The translations under genes were made by a program, and so were the position numbers. Positions 63,948 through 64,000 of a stretch of 64,000 nt of DNA are shown in pieces. Source of the DNA: Seminavis robusta. Lineage: Eukaryota > Bacillariophyta > Bacillariophyceae > Naviculales > Naviculaceae. The notes under the pieces are model-generated. The model saw only the letters and a list, made by a program, of their open reading frames with translations. It searched no databases and was not told the DNA's origin. Position 1 is the first letter of the stretch; every line of letters starts with the position of its first letter. The DNA is taken from positions 7,693-71,692 of the forward strand of contig CAICTM010000374.1 of assembly GCA_903772945.1 (NCBI GenBank), given 5' to 3'.

Positions 63948-64000
63948 CCACTGACTGTTCAGTGCTACCCCACACACTACCACTGACTGTTCAGTGCTAC
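63948..64000. repeat. 32-bp tandem repeat running off the window
   Basis: CCACTGACTGTTCAGTGCTAC occurs at 63948-63968 and again at 63980-64000. Each copy contains a CACTGA..TCAGTG inverted repeat. The array may continue beyond the window. Confidence 0.85.

Larger units (their letters stand above)
62412..64000. other. Repeat- and hairpin-rich non-coding end of window
   Basis: No gene supported. Contents: TTGACTTGACTTGACTTATT (62401-62420); AT-rich 62790-62870; a (TTTTC)n tract at 63108-63133; CTACGGCTACTAC/TACCGCTACGGCTACTGC repeats at 63160-63210; a hairpin cluster at 63251-63334; repeats of a (C)CTGGTG(A/C)TTC word at 63354-63475; a 23-bp tandem GATCGGCCCCTAAGTCTT at 63610 and 63633; CTCTAAGTCTCTG repeats at 63845-63880; and a 32-bp direct repeat at the end. 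Confidence 0.7.

Noticed and set aside
1-64000. tRNA and rRNA genes
   Set aside because: I looked for A/B-box-like and cloverleaf signals and conserved rRNA stretches and saw none I could support by eye.

Overview
The window looks like nuclear DNA of a diatom (stramenopile alga), probably a pennate species with a fairly large genome. The genus cannot be fixed from sequence alone. The reasons are short GT-AG introns (about 70-200 bp) at low density, gene-sized spacing with no operons, a DUF6824-type gene, two HSF-type DNA-binding genes with the diatom-style 'RWGF' core, and secreted repeat proteins of a type common in diatoms. I saw no rRNA, tRNA or CRISPR array.

Layout. 0-4.1 kb: an exportin-4-like nuclear transport receptor (+). 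4.4-7.5 kb: a secreted cysteine-repeat protein (-). 8-19.4 kb: two adjacent minus-strand genes for large disordered proteins that share a short C-terminal motif. The second is a string of MYND-like zinc fingers and contains an 8-N assembly gap. 20.5-23.8 kb: a phytochelatin-synthase-like protease-fold enzyme and a flavohemoglobin with a mitochondrial-type leader (both -). 25-31.3 kb: two tandem HSF-like transcription factors with long glutamine-rich tails (+), with a possible membrane-protein remnant between them. 31.6-33.7 kb: a secreted Gly-rich protein whose 3' part is duplicated in tandem. 33.9-35.8 kb: GH35 beta-galactosidase (-). 37.1-38.3 kb: a two-domain globin (+). 38.5-40.2 kb: a leucine-rich-repeat protein (-). 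40.9-42.6 kb: a secreted, probably surface-anchored protein with three copies of the same domain seen at 4.4-5.3 kb (-). 43.4-44.3 kb: a non-autonomous terminal-inverted-repeat DNA element. 45-47.3 kb: a two-pore potassium channel (+). 48.5-50.3 kb: a secreted double dienelactone-hydrolase-fold protein (+). 50.8-52.8 kb: a fusion of a HisC-like PLP aminotransferase to a polytopic, TLC-like membrane domain (-). 53.2-56.1 kb: a signal-anchored multi-exon protein of a family that looks SGNH-like (+). 58.2-59.1 kb: a DUF6824 protein (+). 60.1-62.4 kb: a broken Crinkler/RHS-like NTPase-nuclease fossil. 62.4-64 kb: hairpin- and repeat-rich non-coding DNA.

The genes do not form one pathway. Loose themes are gas and nitric-oxide handling (flavohemoglobin and the two-domain globin), thiol/metal detoxification (phytochelatin-synthase-like enzyme), cell-surface or secreted proteins, and transcription control (HSF pair, DUF6824). 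Exon structures were worked out by hand from reading frame, GT-AG sites and homology between repeated domains. The junctions stated in each entry keep frame, but none was tested against RNA.
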